DNA of 64,000 nt from Boesenbergia rotunda (lineage: Eukaryota > Streptophyta > Magnoliopsida > Zingiberales > Zingiberaceae), in contig JAGFNQ010000288.1 of NCBI GenBank assembly GCA_024364735.1, positions 184,785 through 248,784 on the forward strand, read 5' to 3'. The translations under genes were made by a program, and so were the position numbers. Numbering within the stretch: the stretch's first letter is position 1; the number at the start of each line of letters is the position of its first letter. Below are positions 23,793 to 34,848 of this stretch, one piece after another. The notes beneath the pieces were generated by a model. It was given only the letters and a program-made list of their open reading frames with translations. It did not search any database and was not told the origin of the DNA.

Positions 23793-24648
23793 CTAGGTGT
23801 GACGTAGTCAGCCTAGTGGGGACTGACACACATAGACCGTGTCCTGAACCAAGTGGGTATAAGATGGTGAAGGGAATGGGGCACGATTCATTAGAGCTGC
23901 TGAAGGGTTTCAGAATTACTTCTGAGGTCAACCGTTGATCTTTCGATTAATTGGGGGTCATGATGTACTACTAGGTGCCACTCATGATCGTTCTATAATT
24001 GGTTGATTATAGACGGCCAACATAAATCGAAAGCCTATTTAGTCACACGCACTACGAGTAATCCGAGGGATTTAAAACGAGTTGAAAATTGGAATTTCCG
24101 ATCAAGAGAGATAAGTCGAATCTGAATTTATCAGAGACGCATCGGAAGCTTCTAAGTCTTTTGAAGGCTTATTGGACGAATTAAATGAGTTTAATTCGTA
24201 AGGTGACGGCTTGGATTTGGCCGGCAAAACAGGGTCCCCGCCCTCTTTGGTTTGGCCGGCCACAATAAATAGGGAAACCAAATTGTTTGGTTTAAATTAT
24301 AAAATAAATCGAGCGTGATTTGTTTTATAAAATTATGGATAAAGAAATTTATATAAAGAAATTTATAGAAATTTATTCTTTTTTATGAAAATTAAAATGA
24401 ACCATGGATTGGTTTATTTTATTTTATAAAATCAATTATGAATTGATTTTTCCATGATAAGAAAAATTTATATAATAAATTTCTTGTAAAAATTTATTCC
24501 ATAATAAAAGGAGAGACATGGTTGTTTTTATTATAAATTAAGTGATAATAAAAACTTGGCATAACGGAATAATTCATAGAAAAATTTATAAGATAAATTT
24601 CTTATGAAAATTTATTCCGTTAAAAGGAGACTTGGCAATAAAGAGGCT

Positions 24649-24659
24649 ACTATATAAAG
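24649..24659 (+). promoter_or_regulatory. TATA box of family A LTR
   Basis: ACTATATAAAGG is conserved in the solo LTR at 45227-45239 and, on the minus strand, at 11921-11930. It is followed about 60 bp later by the polypyrimidine-rich start of the presumed transcript. Confidence 0.7.
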
Positions 24660-25467
24660 GTACCAAGGCAAGGCTTGGAAATAAATCCAAGAGATCAAGG
24701 GTTCTTGCTTAGCCTCTCTTCCTCTCCTTCTCTCCCTCTCCCTAGGGCCGGCTACCCTCTCTCTCTATGCGGCACCGACTGCAGTTGTCCCCATGAGAAA
24801 GATGGTTGCTCACAGCAACCTTCATGTACTCGATGGAGCAAGCAATTTTCTCGTTGGAGAAAATTGTCGGCGTTGGCTGCATGTTCTCCAAGCAAGGTGC
24901 GCGTGAGCAAGAAGGCTGCTCATCCTCTGTGGAGAATTGCGCATGCAAGCAAATTAACCCGCATGCAAGAAATTGCTTTCCAATCAATTAATTTGCCCAA
25001 GCAAATTAATCCGCATGCTAGAAATCGCTTTGTAAGCAAATTAATTTGTTGTTCACACCGCAGAAGCCAAGTTGCTCACGGCTCTCTCTCTCTCCATTCT
25101 TCTCTCTTGTTTTTTTCTTATCGCGTTCTCGGAGAATCTAGTAGTTCTCGAGAACACGAAACTCGTGGCTTTGTGAAGTCATCCCGAAGATATTCGGCGT
25201 GGACGCGAATAGAGGCGGAGCTTCCAAGGGACGCTACGGTTGGATCTCGTCTCTTTCTACGAGTTATACGAGGTATCAAGTAAATTAGTTTACTTTCTGC
25301 AAAATTAAAAATGTATGATCATGTCTCCACAACTTAAGGTTGCATGCTAGATACGTGGTTAGATTAATTTGAGAAATTATATATGCTAAACCTTCCGCTG
25401 CACGTAATTAAAATTTGAAATTACGAACCCGTATCCATGTCAACATGCACCCAGTCCCAACATGAAC

Positions 25468-26150
25468 ATGTCATGCTCTGGCCAGAGGCTTCGAGTAACA
25501 ATCCGACGATATGCCTTGGGTATACATCCCCTCGCAAGGAGTGGTGAATCCTTAGTAGGCTGTTCAAACATCTTCGGGCACTTCGGCTTATACCCAACCA
25601 TCCTGGGTCCACACCTCCTTGGAGATGCTTGCTTAAGATGTCAAAGTATAAGTCTTCATGACCAAGATGACTTGAACACCGCAAGTCAAATGAACATCGC
25701 ACTTAAGCTGCAGTAAGAACTTCATTGACATATCTATATGTAGATTACCATATGAAGTTTGACAGCCAGTCACTCCAATGAACTAGTTCCCTTAACTAGC
25801 ATTCATGTTTATCTCCGGACATCCCAATGTCACCAGCCAGTGAGAATCAGCTGATTAGAGAATAACCCATGCTAGTCTCAACAGAATTGATAGTGTCCGT
25901 ATTTATCAATTCATCGACTAGGGACAATTTCAATACTTCACAATTGCACATGTAAAGATAATCACTAGTTGTGAATTCATCACAAATTCTCTCATGCTGT
26001 GAATTGTATTGCAGACATTCAGTAAATGAGTTTAAGATCTCAATCAAATACATGAACATGTATACTCAAATAGTGAATATTCATTTATTAAAGTAAATGA
26101 TTACAATCATAAGGCGATTGCCTTAGGACACTTCTCTCATATTACTAACA
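25468..26150 (-). mobile_element. 3' LTR of element A, 5' portion
   Basis: This is the remaining piece of A's 3' LTR. It ends on the plus strand in TATTACTAACA (LTR start TGTTAGTAATA on the minus strand), next to the polypurine tract complement at 26151-26165. It begins after the TSD TGAAC (25463-25467). The breakpoint coincides exactly with the end of the piece at 12867. The 70-codon family frame is present at 25847-26059 on the minus strand. Confidence 0.9.
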
Positions 26151-26164
26151 AACTCTCACTTGGC

Positions 26165-27258
26165 CTAATGCCAATCGCTACGGTATCCAATACCACAGGC
26201 TCTAACATGACCCTCAAACTTGCTTTCAGGCAAGGCCTTAGTTAAAGGATCCGCTAAATTCCTTTCAGTGGGAATTTTCTCAATTTGTATATCATTCCTA
26301 CTTATAATCTCTCTGATCAGATGATAGCGGCGAAGCACGTATTTGGATCGCTGATGAGACCTTGGTTCCTTTGCTTGTGCAATAGCTCCATTGTTGTCGC
26401 AGTAAACCGGTATTGCTTCATCAATGGTTGGAACCACACCAAGTTCCGAAACAAACTTCTTGATCCAGACTGCTTCTTTTGCTGCTTCCGAAGCCACAAT
26501 ATATTCCGCTTCCGTGGTAGAATCCGCTACAGTATCTTGCTTGGAACTCTTCCAACTTATTGCCCTCCATTCAAAGTAAATATGTATCTAGACTGAGATT
26601 TGGAGTCATCCTTATCTGTCTGGAAACTGGCATCTGTATACCCACGTATTACCATATCTCCTTCTCCATATATTAGGAACACATCCTTAGTTCTTCTTAA
26701 GTACTTAAGGATTGTCTTGACAGCCGCCCAATGATCCATTCCTGGATCAGACTGGTATATGCTCGTGACGCTCATAGCATACGATACATCGGGCCTAGTA
26801 CATAACATAGCATACATGATAGATCCTATCGCGGATGCATAAGGAATCTTATTCATGCAAATCCTCTCGTCTTCTGTTCGCGGACATATAGACTTTGAAA
26901 GGTTGATCCCATGCCTGATGGGAAGGTAACCTTTCTTGGATTCTGACATGCTAAACCTTTTTAGCACTCGGTCTATATATTTAGACTGCGAATGACCAAG
27001 CAACCATTTTGATCTATCTCTATAGATTCTAATCCCAAGGATATAGGTTGCTTCTCCCAGGTCTTTCATGGAGAAAGTTTTGGACAACCAAATTTTAACC
27101 GACTGTAAGACTGATATATCATTTCCTATAAGCAATATGTCATCGACATATAGTACTAGGAATACGACTGCACTCCCACTAACCTTCTTGTACACACAAG
27201 GTTCGTCAGGATTTTGTGAGAAATCAAACTCTTTCATTGTCTCATCAAAACCGATGTT
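26165..27258 (-). pseudogene. Element A RT C-terminus and RNase H
   Basis: The 3' end of the A gag-pol on the minus strand. It contains YVDD (VLYVDDILLIGND), LGEATYILGIRIYRD, the RNase H block and the terminal GYRSDWH. A one-base deletion near 26557 (GGAGGGCAAT where A' has GGAGGCGCAAT) shifts the frame just before the RNase H active-site region. The remaining open frame restarts at 26497. The gene is cut at 27258 by the G insertion, inside RT upstream of YVDD, and continues at 30383. Confidence 0.85.
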
Positions 27259-30200
27259 TGATAAGCACCATTTTATTGATTATTTTAATTGCTAAAATCC
27301 ATGTTTGACCTATGTTTTTATTGTTTAATTGTGAAATTGCCCTAGGTTTTAGAACTTTCTATTATTTTGGACTTAATTGTAAATTTACACATATTTGGAT
27401 TAATTGGCCACTAATTTTCTGATATATTTTTGTAGGCATGAAAGGATCCTGGACCTAGGGCATATTGGGTCAAACTTGAGTCGGAAGTGACCCGGATTGA
27501 ATTATCAAGCCTACGATTAATTCGGGTCGTCCGATTCAAGAGCGGCTAGATCTGAGCCATCTAGGATCATCTAAAACAATCCGAGCTAGGGCTAGGATTG
27601 ATCAAGCATCTTGATCAAGATCTGAAGGTTTCATCCCAATCAGAGCTCAATCAACCGTTGGATCAAGCTTGGAGGGCTCTAGATCATCCATTCAAAGATT
27701 AGCTTGATCTGGACCATCCGTTGTAAATCTGGAGGATCCGAGCTACCACAAGGCAGATCCTGACCCCAGATCATCATCATCAAAGTTTGGCTCAAATCAG
27801 ACCAAGATCAGCCATTGGATTGAAGTGGATCAATCTGGACCGTCCGTGCTTAATTACTTAAGGAAAAAAATCACGCAGCTTACCCTTTGTCGCGTCTCCG
27901 CCGCAGTAGTCGTCTTCTTCAATAGTTCATAGCTTTTCTTCAAGTTTCTCTTCAATTCAAGGGGCGCGACCACTCAATCTCGGCCTTGGATCAAGAATTG
28001 AGTCTTTGGGGATCGATTCCATGAAGAATTCAGCTCCATTTGCGCCGGAACAGGGCTTGCTTGAGGGTTTCGGCAATTCCTCAGTCCGATCATTGATTTC
28101 TCTTCCACAGTCCATTTCAAAGCTTCTGAGCCATTTGTAGGGGTTCTCAGGTGGTCTCAGAAGCTTCCCAATTCATCATCGCAGCTCACCCAATTGAGAT
28201 GGAGTGAATCGGACTGTGATTTCCAGCAAGTGCAGATTAGGAGCAGAATCAACTTCAGAAATGGATTTCCACTGATTTGTTGTGCCTAGGGGTTCGAAGC
28301 CAGCTCTTGCTTGATGACCAAGAAGTTCTTGAGCTTAGGGAGAGTTGAGGAGTAGTTTTTCGTATTGATTTCATTGTATTAGCTGTAATTTTTATTTCTG
28401 CCGCAACATTCTGCTTCTGCATTTCGTTTCAGATTGGTTAACTTGGTTTAATGCAATTGTTTTGCTTAAATTAGGTTTGGTTTCTGCTGGTTTAATAGCT
28501 AGGGAATGTGTTTAGTGGATAGTTGTTTTTAATTCTAGTTTAATTCATGCTTAATTGTAGCGTATCAGTTTTTCTTCCCTGTTTTTCAGCTGCGTATTAG
28601 TTTTTCTCTTCTCTGCAATTCATTTTAGTTTCTGCCTTTTTCAGTTTATTTCACATTTAGTGTGACAATTCAGTTGAGTTAAGTTGTTTCGCTTTTAGTT
28701 TCAATTCTGAATTTTATTCAGTTTGGTGTTCCTGGAATTCCTGCCTTTTCATTCCTGCATTTGAATCCATTCTGCAAAACTCTAACTCCAATTCCGCCAT
28801 CCAATTTTTATTCCTGCAATCCATCAATTATCTCTCAAGTGCAGCTTGTTTAACTCCATAGCAATGGATATAAGACTCTGAATTTGGTTTCCAACTTAGG
28901 CATCAGCTCTTCCTTGCGTGTAAACCTCTATTTCTGCACAAACCAATTCATTTCTGCAATACAATTATTCTGCATGCCTAGGTTCAAATCTGTTAAAGTG
29001 TGTATCAGTGAGACTTGAGATGGAATTCTATTGCAATCGAATTTAGTTGTTTTGTTGAGTTTTAGCATCCACTTAGTTTCTGAATTGCTGCACACCAGTT
29101 TCCAATTTCTGTACAGCCATTGTCTTCTGAATTTCTTGCACTCGATTACAGCCATTGCCTTCTATTTTCAATGTCCTGCATAGCAGCCTTGGTATCCTGA
29201 TCTGGAATCTTTGTATCAACTGATTTCTGAAATCCCGATTCTGTTATCTGAAGGTTAACTGCAGTGTTCTGAAAAACTGCAATTTCTGCAGTTTGTGTAC
29301 CAAGTTGTCTGATTTTTCACGTGTCCCTGATTTCCTTCATTCATTTACGCATGGAACTTTTCTAATAGATGTGTTTTTCAAACTGATTTGATCAGCAATC
29401 ATTCCTACCTTTGGTTCCAATTTTTCGGCACATCAGTTCATGAATTTTAGTGGCAAGCTAACTCAAATTCAGCACTTTGTATCAAGTGAAATGTTCAGTT
29501 TTGAGTGGTACCAAGTTGAGCTAAATCTTTAGTGAGCTCTTGCCCTTAATTAAGTTCCATTTGCATTGAAATTGTTGCTGATATGTACCCTCAATCCCTT
29601 CATTCGATTTCTGAATTTCTGGATTCATTACTGCATTTGACAGTTTCAGAATTGTGGATGAAATGCTTCGGTTCATTGCTGAATTTCTGATTTTGAGTTC
29701 TGAAACCTTGCATCACTGATCAGTATTTAGTTTTCAAGTTTCTTCCTTTATTCTTGCATATCATTTCATTGATAGGTTGCTTTCCAAGCTAAATCAACCA
29801 TGTATAGTTCTTGCACTTCACTATCAGCTTTTGGCACATACCACCTCCTTGCGTATCAAGCTTGTCTCATCCTTGGAGTTAAATGAATTTGTAGTGAACT
29901 GTTTTTAGGTTGCTTCGTATTTGGTTTGTCTTAAGTCAGAATTTGGAAGCAAGTATTTGCATAAGTTTCAATCGAAGGTCAGTTGCTGCGTTGCTTAATT
30001 TTCTTAGCATCTATTTTGCATTTGAAATCAATTTTGTTTTCCAAAAGTGGTTAAGTGCTTAAATTGGTTGAATGGTCCATTGGTTGAGTAGAACTTGCTA
30101 TCACTCGTTAAGTTCAATAGTTAAGTTTCCTTTCGTTTTATTGTGATTTCATTTATAATTGAAACCAATTCACATTCGAAACCCAAAAACACAAACGACA

Positions 30201-30382
30201 CATAAATACAAGCGCGAATCACACAACGTCAACTAGCCCCGAGAAAAATACGACCTGTGGCCCCTTTACTACGTTTTCATATTCTTGATTGCAAAAAGGG
30301 TTTCCAGCATTTCATTTATAAATTCTAAATTCTGATGGTCCCACAATTCGTGACAATTTAATCTAGTATTTCGGGACCGTCA
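27259..30382 (+). mobile_element. Solo LTR G (Athila-like, 3,124 bp)
   Basis: The insertion is bounded by TGATAAGCACC and GGACCGTCA and flanked on both sides by ATGTT (27254-27258 and 30383-30387). It lies inside the RT of element A. It has TG..CA ends and a 5-bp duplication but no PBS, polypurine tract or coding domain, so it behaves as a solo LTR. The TGATAAGC start and length suggest a Ty3/gypsy Athila-type LTR, and orientation is set from that start. No coding frame over 75 codons and no gene were found inside. The lineage is inferred. Confidence 0.7.
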
Positions 30383-31562
30383 ATGTTCCAGCTCCTGGAT
30401 GCTTGCTTCAGTCCATATATGGATCGTCGAAACTTGCATATTTTGGTTTTATCAACCGATGTGAAACCTTCAGGTTGTATCATGTATACATCCTCAAGCA
30501 GGTTTCCATTAAGGAAAGTTGTTTTCACATCCATTTGTCATATCTCATAATCATAATGAGCTGCTATGGCCAGGAGCATCCGAATGGATTTAAGCATAGC
30601 TACTGGCGAATAGGTTTCATCATAATCAATTCCTTGTTTCTGACGATATCCTTTTGCCACTAATCTAGCCTTAAAGGTAACAACATTACCTTCCATGTCG
30701 GTTTTCTTCTTGAAAACCCACTTGCACCCTATGGGCTTAATCCCTTCAGGTGGGTTAACCAAGTCCCATACTTGATTTTCGTACATGGAATCCATTTCCG
30801 ACTTCATGGCTTCAAGCCATTTGTCCCTTTCTGAACTTTTCAGAATATCTTCATAACCGATAGGTTCGTCATCGCTTATGAGTAACACGTCGTTCGATTC
30901 ACTTATGAGAAATCCGTATCTCTCTAGAATTTTGCGTGTCTTATCAGACCTACGAAGAGGTGGTGTTGTTTTAGGTTCAACTGATAGCTCATCATTATGA
31001 GTTATTGGTTGTGGGTCTAGACTAGGTGTCTCTGTAATGTCTACTGGAGTTTCTTGAACTTCTTCAAGTTCAATACTACTCCTACTGTTTTCTTGTAAAA
31101 GAAGTTCTTTTTCCAGAAATACAACATGCCTTGAAACAAACACCTTTTGTTCCAAGGGATGATAGAATTGGTAACCCTTTGTTTCCTTAGGGTATCCAAT
31201 AAATAGACATTTATCAGACTTAGCATCCAATTTGTCTAATACAGTCCGCTTCACATAAGCAGGACAACCCCATATCTTAAGGTGAGTTAAATGAGGTTTC
31301 TTACTATTCTACATCTCATATAGAGTAGTAGAGACTACCTTGGTCGGGACTCTGTTTAGCAAGTAAACAGCTGTCTTAAGCGCATAGCCCCAAAAGGATT
31401 TTGGAAGAGTTGCATGATTCATCATAGATCTAACCATGTCCATCAAGGTTCGGTTACGCCTCTCAGATACACCATTATGCTGTGGTGTATATGGCGGAGT
31501 CCATTGAGACAATATCCCATTGTCCCTAAGATAATCTTGAAACTCTTGACTTAAGTATTCAC
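30383..31562 (-). pseudogene. Element A integrase C-terminus and RT N-terminus
   Basis: The minus strand carries the end of integrase (TPPYTPQHNGVSERRN, FWGYALKTAVYLLNRVP) and then RT (NQVWDLVNPPEGIKPIGCKW, YDETYSPVAMLKSIRML). A TAG at about 31309 and a TGA at about 30538 stand where relatives have Trp codons, splitting it into frames at 31309-31512 and 30538-31254. Both changes are G-to-A on the coding strand, as expected from deamination of methylated cytosine. It is cut at 31562 by solo LTR F and at 30383 by G. Confidence 0.85.
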
Positions 31563-32054
31563 TGTAGGACTGGTGCCGTTGATAGAGGAGGGGGGTGAAT
31601 ATCGACCTTGAAAATCTTTCGTGGAAATCTCGTAATACTTTCGTTCTAGACTCAAAGTATTAGTAGCGCAGCGGAAAATAAATAGAACGAAAAGAAACAA
31701 GACAGTGACACAGCGGATTTTTACTTGGTTCCCGACCCCCCAGGGTCAGTACATCCAAGGCCTATGCACGGGAACGCCCGTCCACTATTGGTCTCCTTTC
31801 CGGACTTTCCAGAGGCGGAGAAACCCGACTTACAGTACAGAATTACAAGCAATAATATAGAAATTTAAGTACAGTAATTAAAAAGCAAACCAACGAGAAA
31901 AAGTATGAAGCTCGGCCGATCTGGACCTCCGAAGTGCCGCGCACCTCCTCCTGGAGCCTCCCGGTCGTAGAGCCTCGTTTCTAGCGCGTTGTCGTCGGTC
32001 GAAATGATCAGAACAGTACTTCGAAGTCGTGTCTGAAGCTGAGGGGTCGAAGCC

Positions 32055-32064
32055 CCTTATATAG
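32055..32064 (-). promoter_or_regulatory. TATA box of LTR F
   Basis: The minus strand reads CTATATAAGG directly downstream of the GGGCGCC array, the same arrangement as in LTRs C and D. Confidence 0.65.
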
Positions 32065-32770
32065 GCCTCCTAGGGGCGCCCCGGACGCTGGGGGCGCCCC
32101 GGACGCTGGGGGCGCCCCGGAAGACTCGGTCAAACCTTATCCTTGCGCCTACCTCGCCGCAGGGGATAAGATCTTTGACCAGGGCGCCCCGGATGCTCCG
32201 GGTGCCCCCGTGGAGCCTTATCCTGTGTTCTGGCTTTGAAACAGCAAAACAGCTACTAATCCGGACGCTCCGGACGCTCCGGACGCTCCGGGCGCCCCGG
32301 TTGACACTTGTTTTGACTGCATCACGAAACTGCATGTTCTAGTACTGCCTGGGGGCGCCCCCCTTGCTGGGGGCGCCCTGGCTGCATGGGGGCGCCCCCC
32401 TTGCTGGGGGCGCCCCCCTTAAAGCCTGCACACCATGTATTTTAGCTAGTTTACCTGCTTTGTCTCTGGTTCTTGATACCTGCAAGATACACAAACAGAA
32501 AGCATAGATACATATCATGTTAGCCTTAAGGACTTGGTTCGGACTTCGGATTCGGACGAAACCCTAGGTCAAACCGGCACGAGTTCCTATCCCCGAGAAC
32601 TCGCCCTTCACCTACTCCTTTCAGGAGATGGTTGCCACCCAGTCCTTCGGATGGACTTTTGCTTAGCCTCCGATTACTCCGAATCTCGAGAAGCCCGAAC
32701 CCCGACCCGTCTCTACTCCTGTCCTTAGTCATCGCTCAGCTAAGTTGCTCAGTCCCTTGGACCAAGACTC

Positions 32771-33046
32771 ATTACCTAGCAATCCTTCGCCAGGTGCCTA
32801 GCAGTCCTTCGCCAGGTCTTCATTCCCTAGCAGCCCTTCGCTAGGTGCCTAGCAGCCCTTCGCTAGGTCTTAGGTTACGATACCTAGCAGCCCTTCGCTA
32901 GGTGCCTAGCAGCCCGTCGCTAGGTCTTTAGGTTATGATACCTAGCAGCCCTTCGCTAGGTGCCTAGCAGCCCGTCGCTAGGTCTTTAGGTTATGATACC
33001 TAGCAGCCCTTCGCTAGGTGCCCAGCAGCCCTTCGCTGGGACTTAG
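32771..33046 (-). repeat. Hairpin array in LTR F
   Basis: About a dozen units read on the minus strand as CCTAGCGAAGGGCTGCTAGG, alternating in spacing. A variant, CCCAGCGAAGGGCTGCTGGG, lies at about 33021-33041. Both halves of the stem change together while the loop GAAGGGCT stays. Longer units of about 58 bp also repeat in tandem. Confidence 0.85.
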
Positions 33047-33203
33047 GGTTTCGATGCCTAGATTAACTAGGACTTTTCCTCAGCTTTGGTTACTTTACTT
33101 TTTCTCCCCTTTGTCTATTCATTGTATACTGACTTAAGTGTATTGTCAAACATTAAAACACTTAAAGAGGAATATCATTGATGCAACTTGCACCAACATT
33201 CAC

Positions 33204-34848
33204 CACCCCGATCGGATCGAAGTATCTTAATACTTTTGCCAAGCTGTTTCTCTACTTCATTTCTAAACTCTTTGAATTTCTCAAAAGTTTCAGATTTGTG
33301 TTTCATCAAGAACACATACCCGAATCGTGAGTGATCATCGATAAAGGTAATGAAGTAGCTATAGCCTCCTTGTGCAAGAGTTGACATTGGTTCACATACA
33401 TCAGTATGTATTAGACCAAGCAATTCTCCCACTGGATTACCTTTTCCGGAAAAGGGTAATTTGGTCATCTTGCCTTTCAAGCATGATTCGCATGTATCAA
33501 ATGAACCGGGTTCAAATGATTCCAAAATTTCACATCGGTGTAATTTGGTCATGCGTTTCTTACTTACATGGCCAAGACGACAATGCCACTTATAGGAGTC
33601 TATTCGATTATCTATTCGAGCACGTTTGTTGCTAACTTCGATATTGAAAACGTCACCGGATAAATCTAACATGTAGATACCATTGCACAAAGTTCCGGTC
33701 CCATAAAGAACACCATTTAAAGTTATGTAACAACAATTGTTACTAAAAGTTAAATGATAACCCTTTTCATTCAAACATGAAATAGATACAATGTTCTTTA
33801 TTAACGAAGGAACAAAATAACTATTATCCAATTCTAAGACACGTCCAGTAGGGAGCTTTAGCAAATATGTTCCGATGGCAACAGCAGCAATCTTTGCTCC
33901 ATTTCCAACTCGCAAATTCGCTTCTCCCTTGACGCGTCTTCTTCTATTCCTTAGCCCCTGTATGTCATTACATATATGTGAGCTACACCCAGTATCAAGT
34001 ACCCAGGTGGTTGAGGAAATAGAGTGACATTCAATAACGAAGATACCTGAAGAGGATGGGGCATCGGATGTCTTCTTCTTCAAGGACTCAAGATAAACCT
34101 TACAGTTTCTTCGCCAGTGACCCTCCTTGCCACAGTGATGGCAAGTGTCTTTTGGTGTCTTTTTGGCCTTTTTCTTCTTTCCCTTATTCTGTTCTTTGGC
34201 CTTCCTCTTAGAACCTTTCTTTGAGGAACCAACTAACAGTACCGTCTTTTGATCCTGCTTCACAGAAGGCTCTACAGTCTTCAGCAGGTTGAGCAACTCA
34301 GGAATGGTAGTCTCCAACTTGTTCATCCGATAGTTCATCACAAATTGTGAATAACTTTTGGGCAAACAATGCAGAATTAAGTCAATACTTAATTCATGAT
34401 CCATTGCAAAACCGAGTGTGCCCAGTCGCTCAATGTACCCCAACATCTTCAACACAAACTGTGAGACAGAAGTGTCTTCCTGCATTTTAGAGGTGAAGAG
34501 GAGTCTGGAGACCTCGAACCTTTCGGATCTCGCCTGCTCGTCAAATAACTCATGAAGATGGAAGATGATGGTATAAGCATCCATATGCTCATGCTGCTTT
34601 TGCAGCTCAGGTACCATAGCGGCTAGTATGATGCAACTCGCAAGTTCAGAATCGGTCACATGTTTCTGATAGGCCACTAACTGGTCTGGAGTTGCATTTT
34701 CTGGAGGACGGTTGGGAAGTTGATCTTCAAGGACATAAGCAAGCTTCTCTGCCTTGAGGACTATCCTCAGGTTTCGAAGCCAGTACATGAAGTTTGGCCC
34801 AGTCAGTTTATTGGTGTCCAAAATGGAACGCAAATTCAGAGAAGACAT
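33204..34848 (-). pseudogene. Element A gag, protease and integrase N-terminus
   Basis: An open minus-strand frame from ATG at 34848. The gag domain (UBN2-type, about residues 1-200) is followed by a basic linker, zinc knuckle CHHCGKEGHWRRNC (about 236-249), protease WVLDTGCSSHIC (about 281), GAG-pre-integrase HCRLGH (about 420) with CESC, and the start of the integrase core (TDVCEP, about 480; SDRGGE at the end). It is cut by solo LTR F within integrase. The frame itself has no stop, so the first part could still be translated as a truncated Gag-protease-integrase. The organisation gag-PR-INT-RT-RH is Ty1/copia, and the sequence looks Tork-like. TDVCEP has Glu where the B copies have Gly. 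Confidence 0.9.

Larger units (their letters stand above)
22307..25462 (+). mobile_element. 3' LTR of A' with internal duplication (3,156 bp)
   Basis: It starts TGTTAGTAATATGAG and ends CCAGTCCCAACA, followed by the TSD TGAAC. It is about 0.9 kb longer than the family LTR for two reasons. A 731-bp unit is present twice (22331-23061 and 23062-23792). About 330 bp of sequence after the TATA box (about 24760-25075) is absent from the other family members here. It contains two copies of the 70-codon family frame (22398-22610, 23129-23341). The long frame at 24675-25283 is LTR-internal and has no domain. Confidence 0.9.
31563..33198 (-). mobile_element. Solo LTR F (Sirevirus-like, 1,636 bp)
   Basis: Bounded by TGTAGGACTGGTGCC on the left and TTGCACCAACA on the right. 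On the minus strand it starts TGTTGGTGCAAGTTGC and ends AGTCCTACA. TTCAC flanks both sides (31558-31562 and 33199-33203). It contains TTCACCCCCC near its 3' end, a TATA box (32055-32064), a GGGCGCC array (about 32071-32430) and an array of hairpin units (32771-33046). All are features shared with LTRs C and D. It has no PBS or polypurine tract, so it is a solo LTR. It interrupts the integrase of element A between the second catalytic Asp and Glu. Confidence 0.9.

Noticed and set aside
24675..25283. 202-codon frame in the A' 3' LTR
   Set aside because: Crosses LTR sequence downstream of the TATA box, is absent from other family members, and has no domain.
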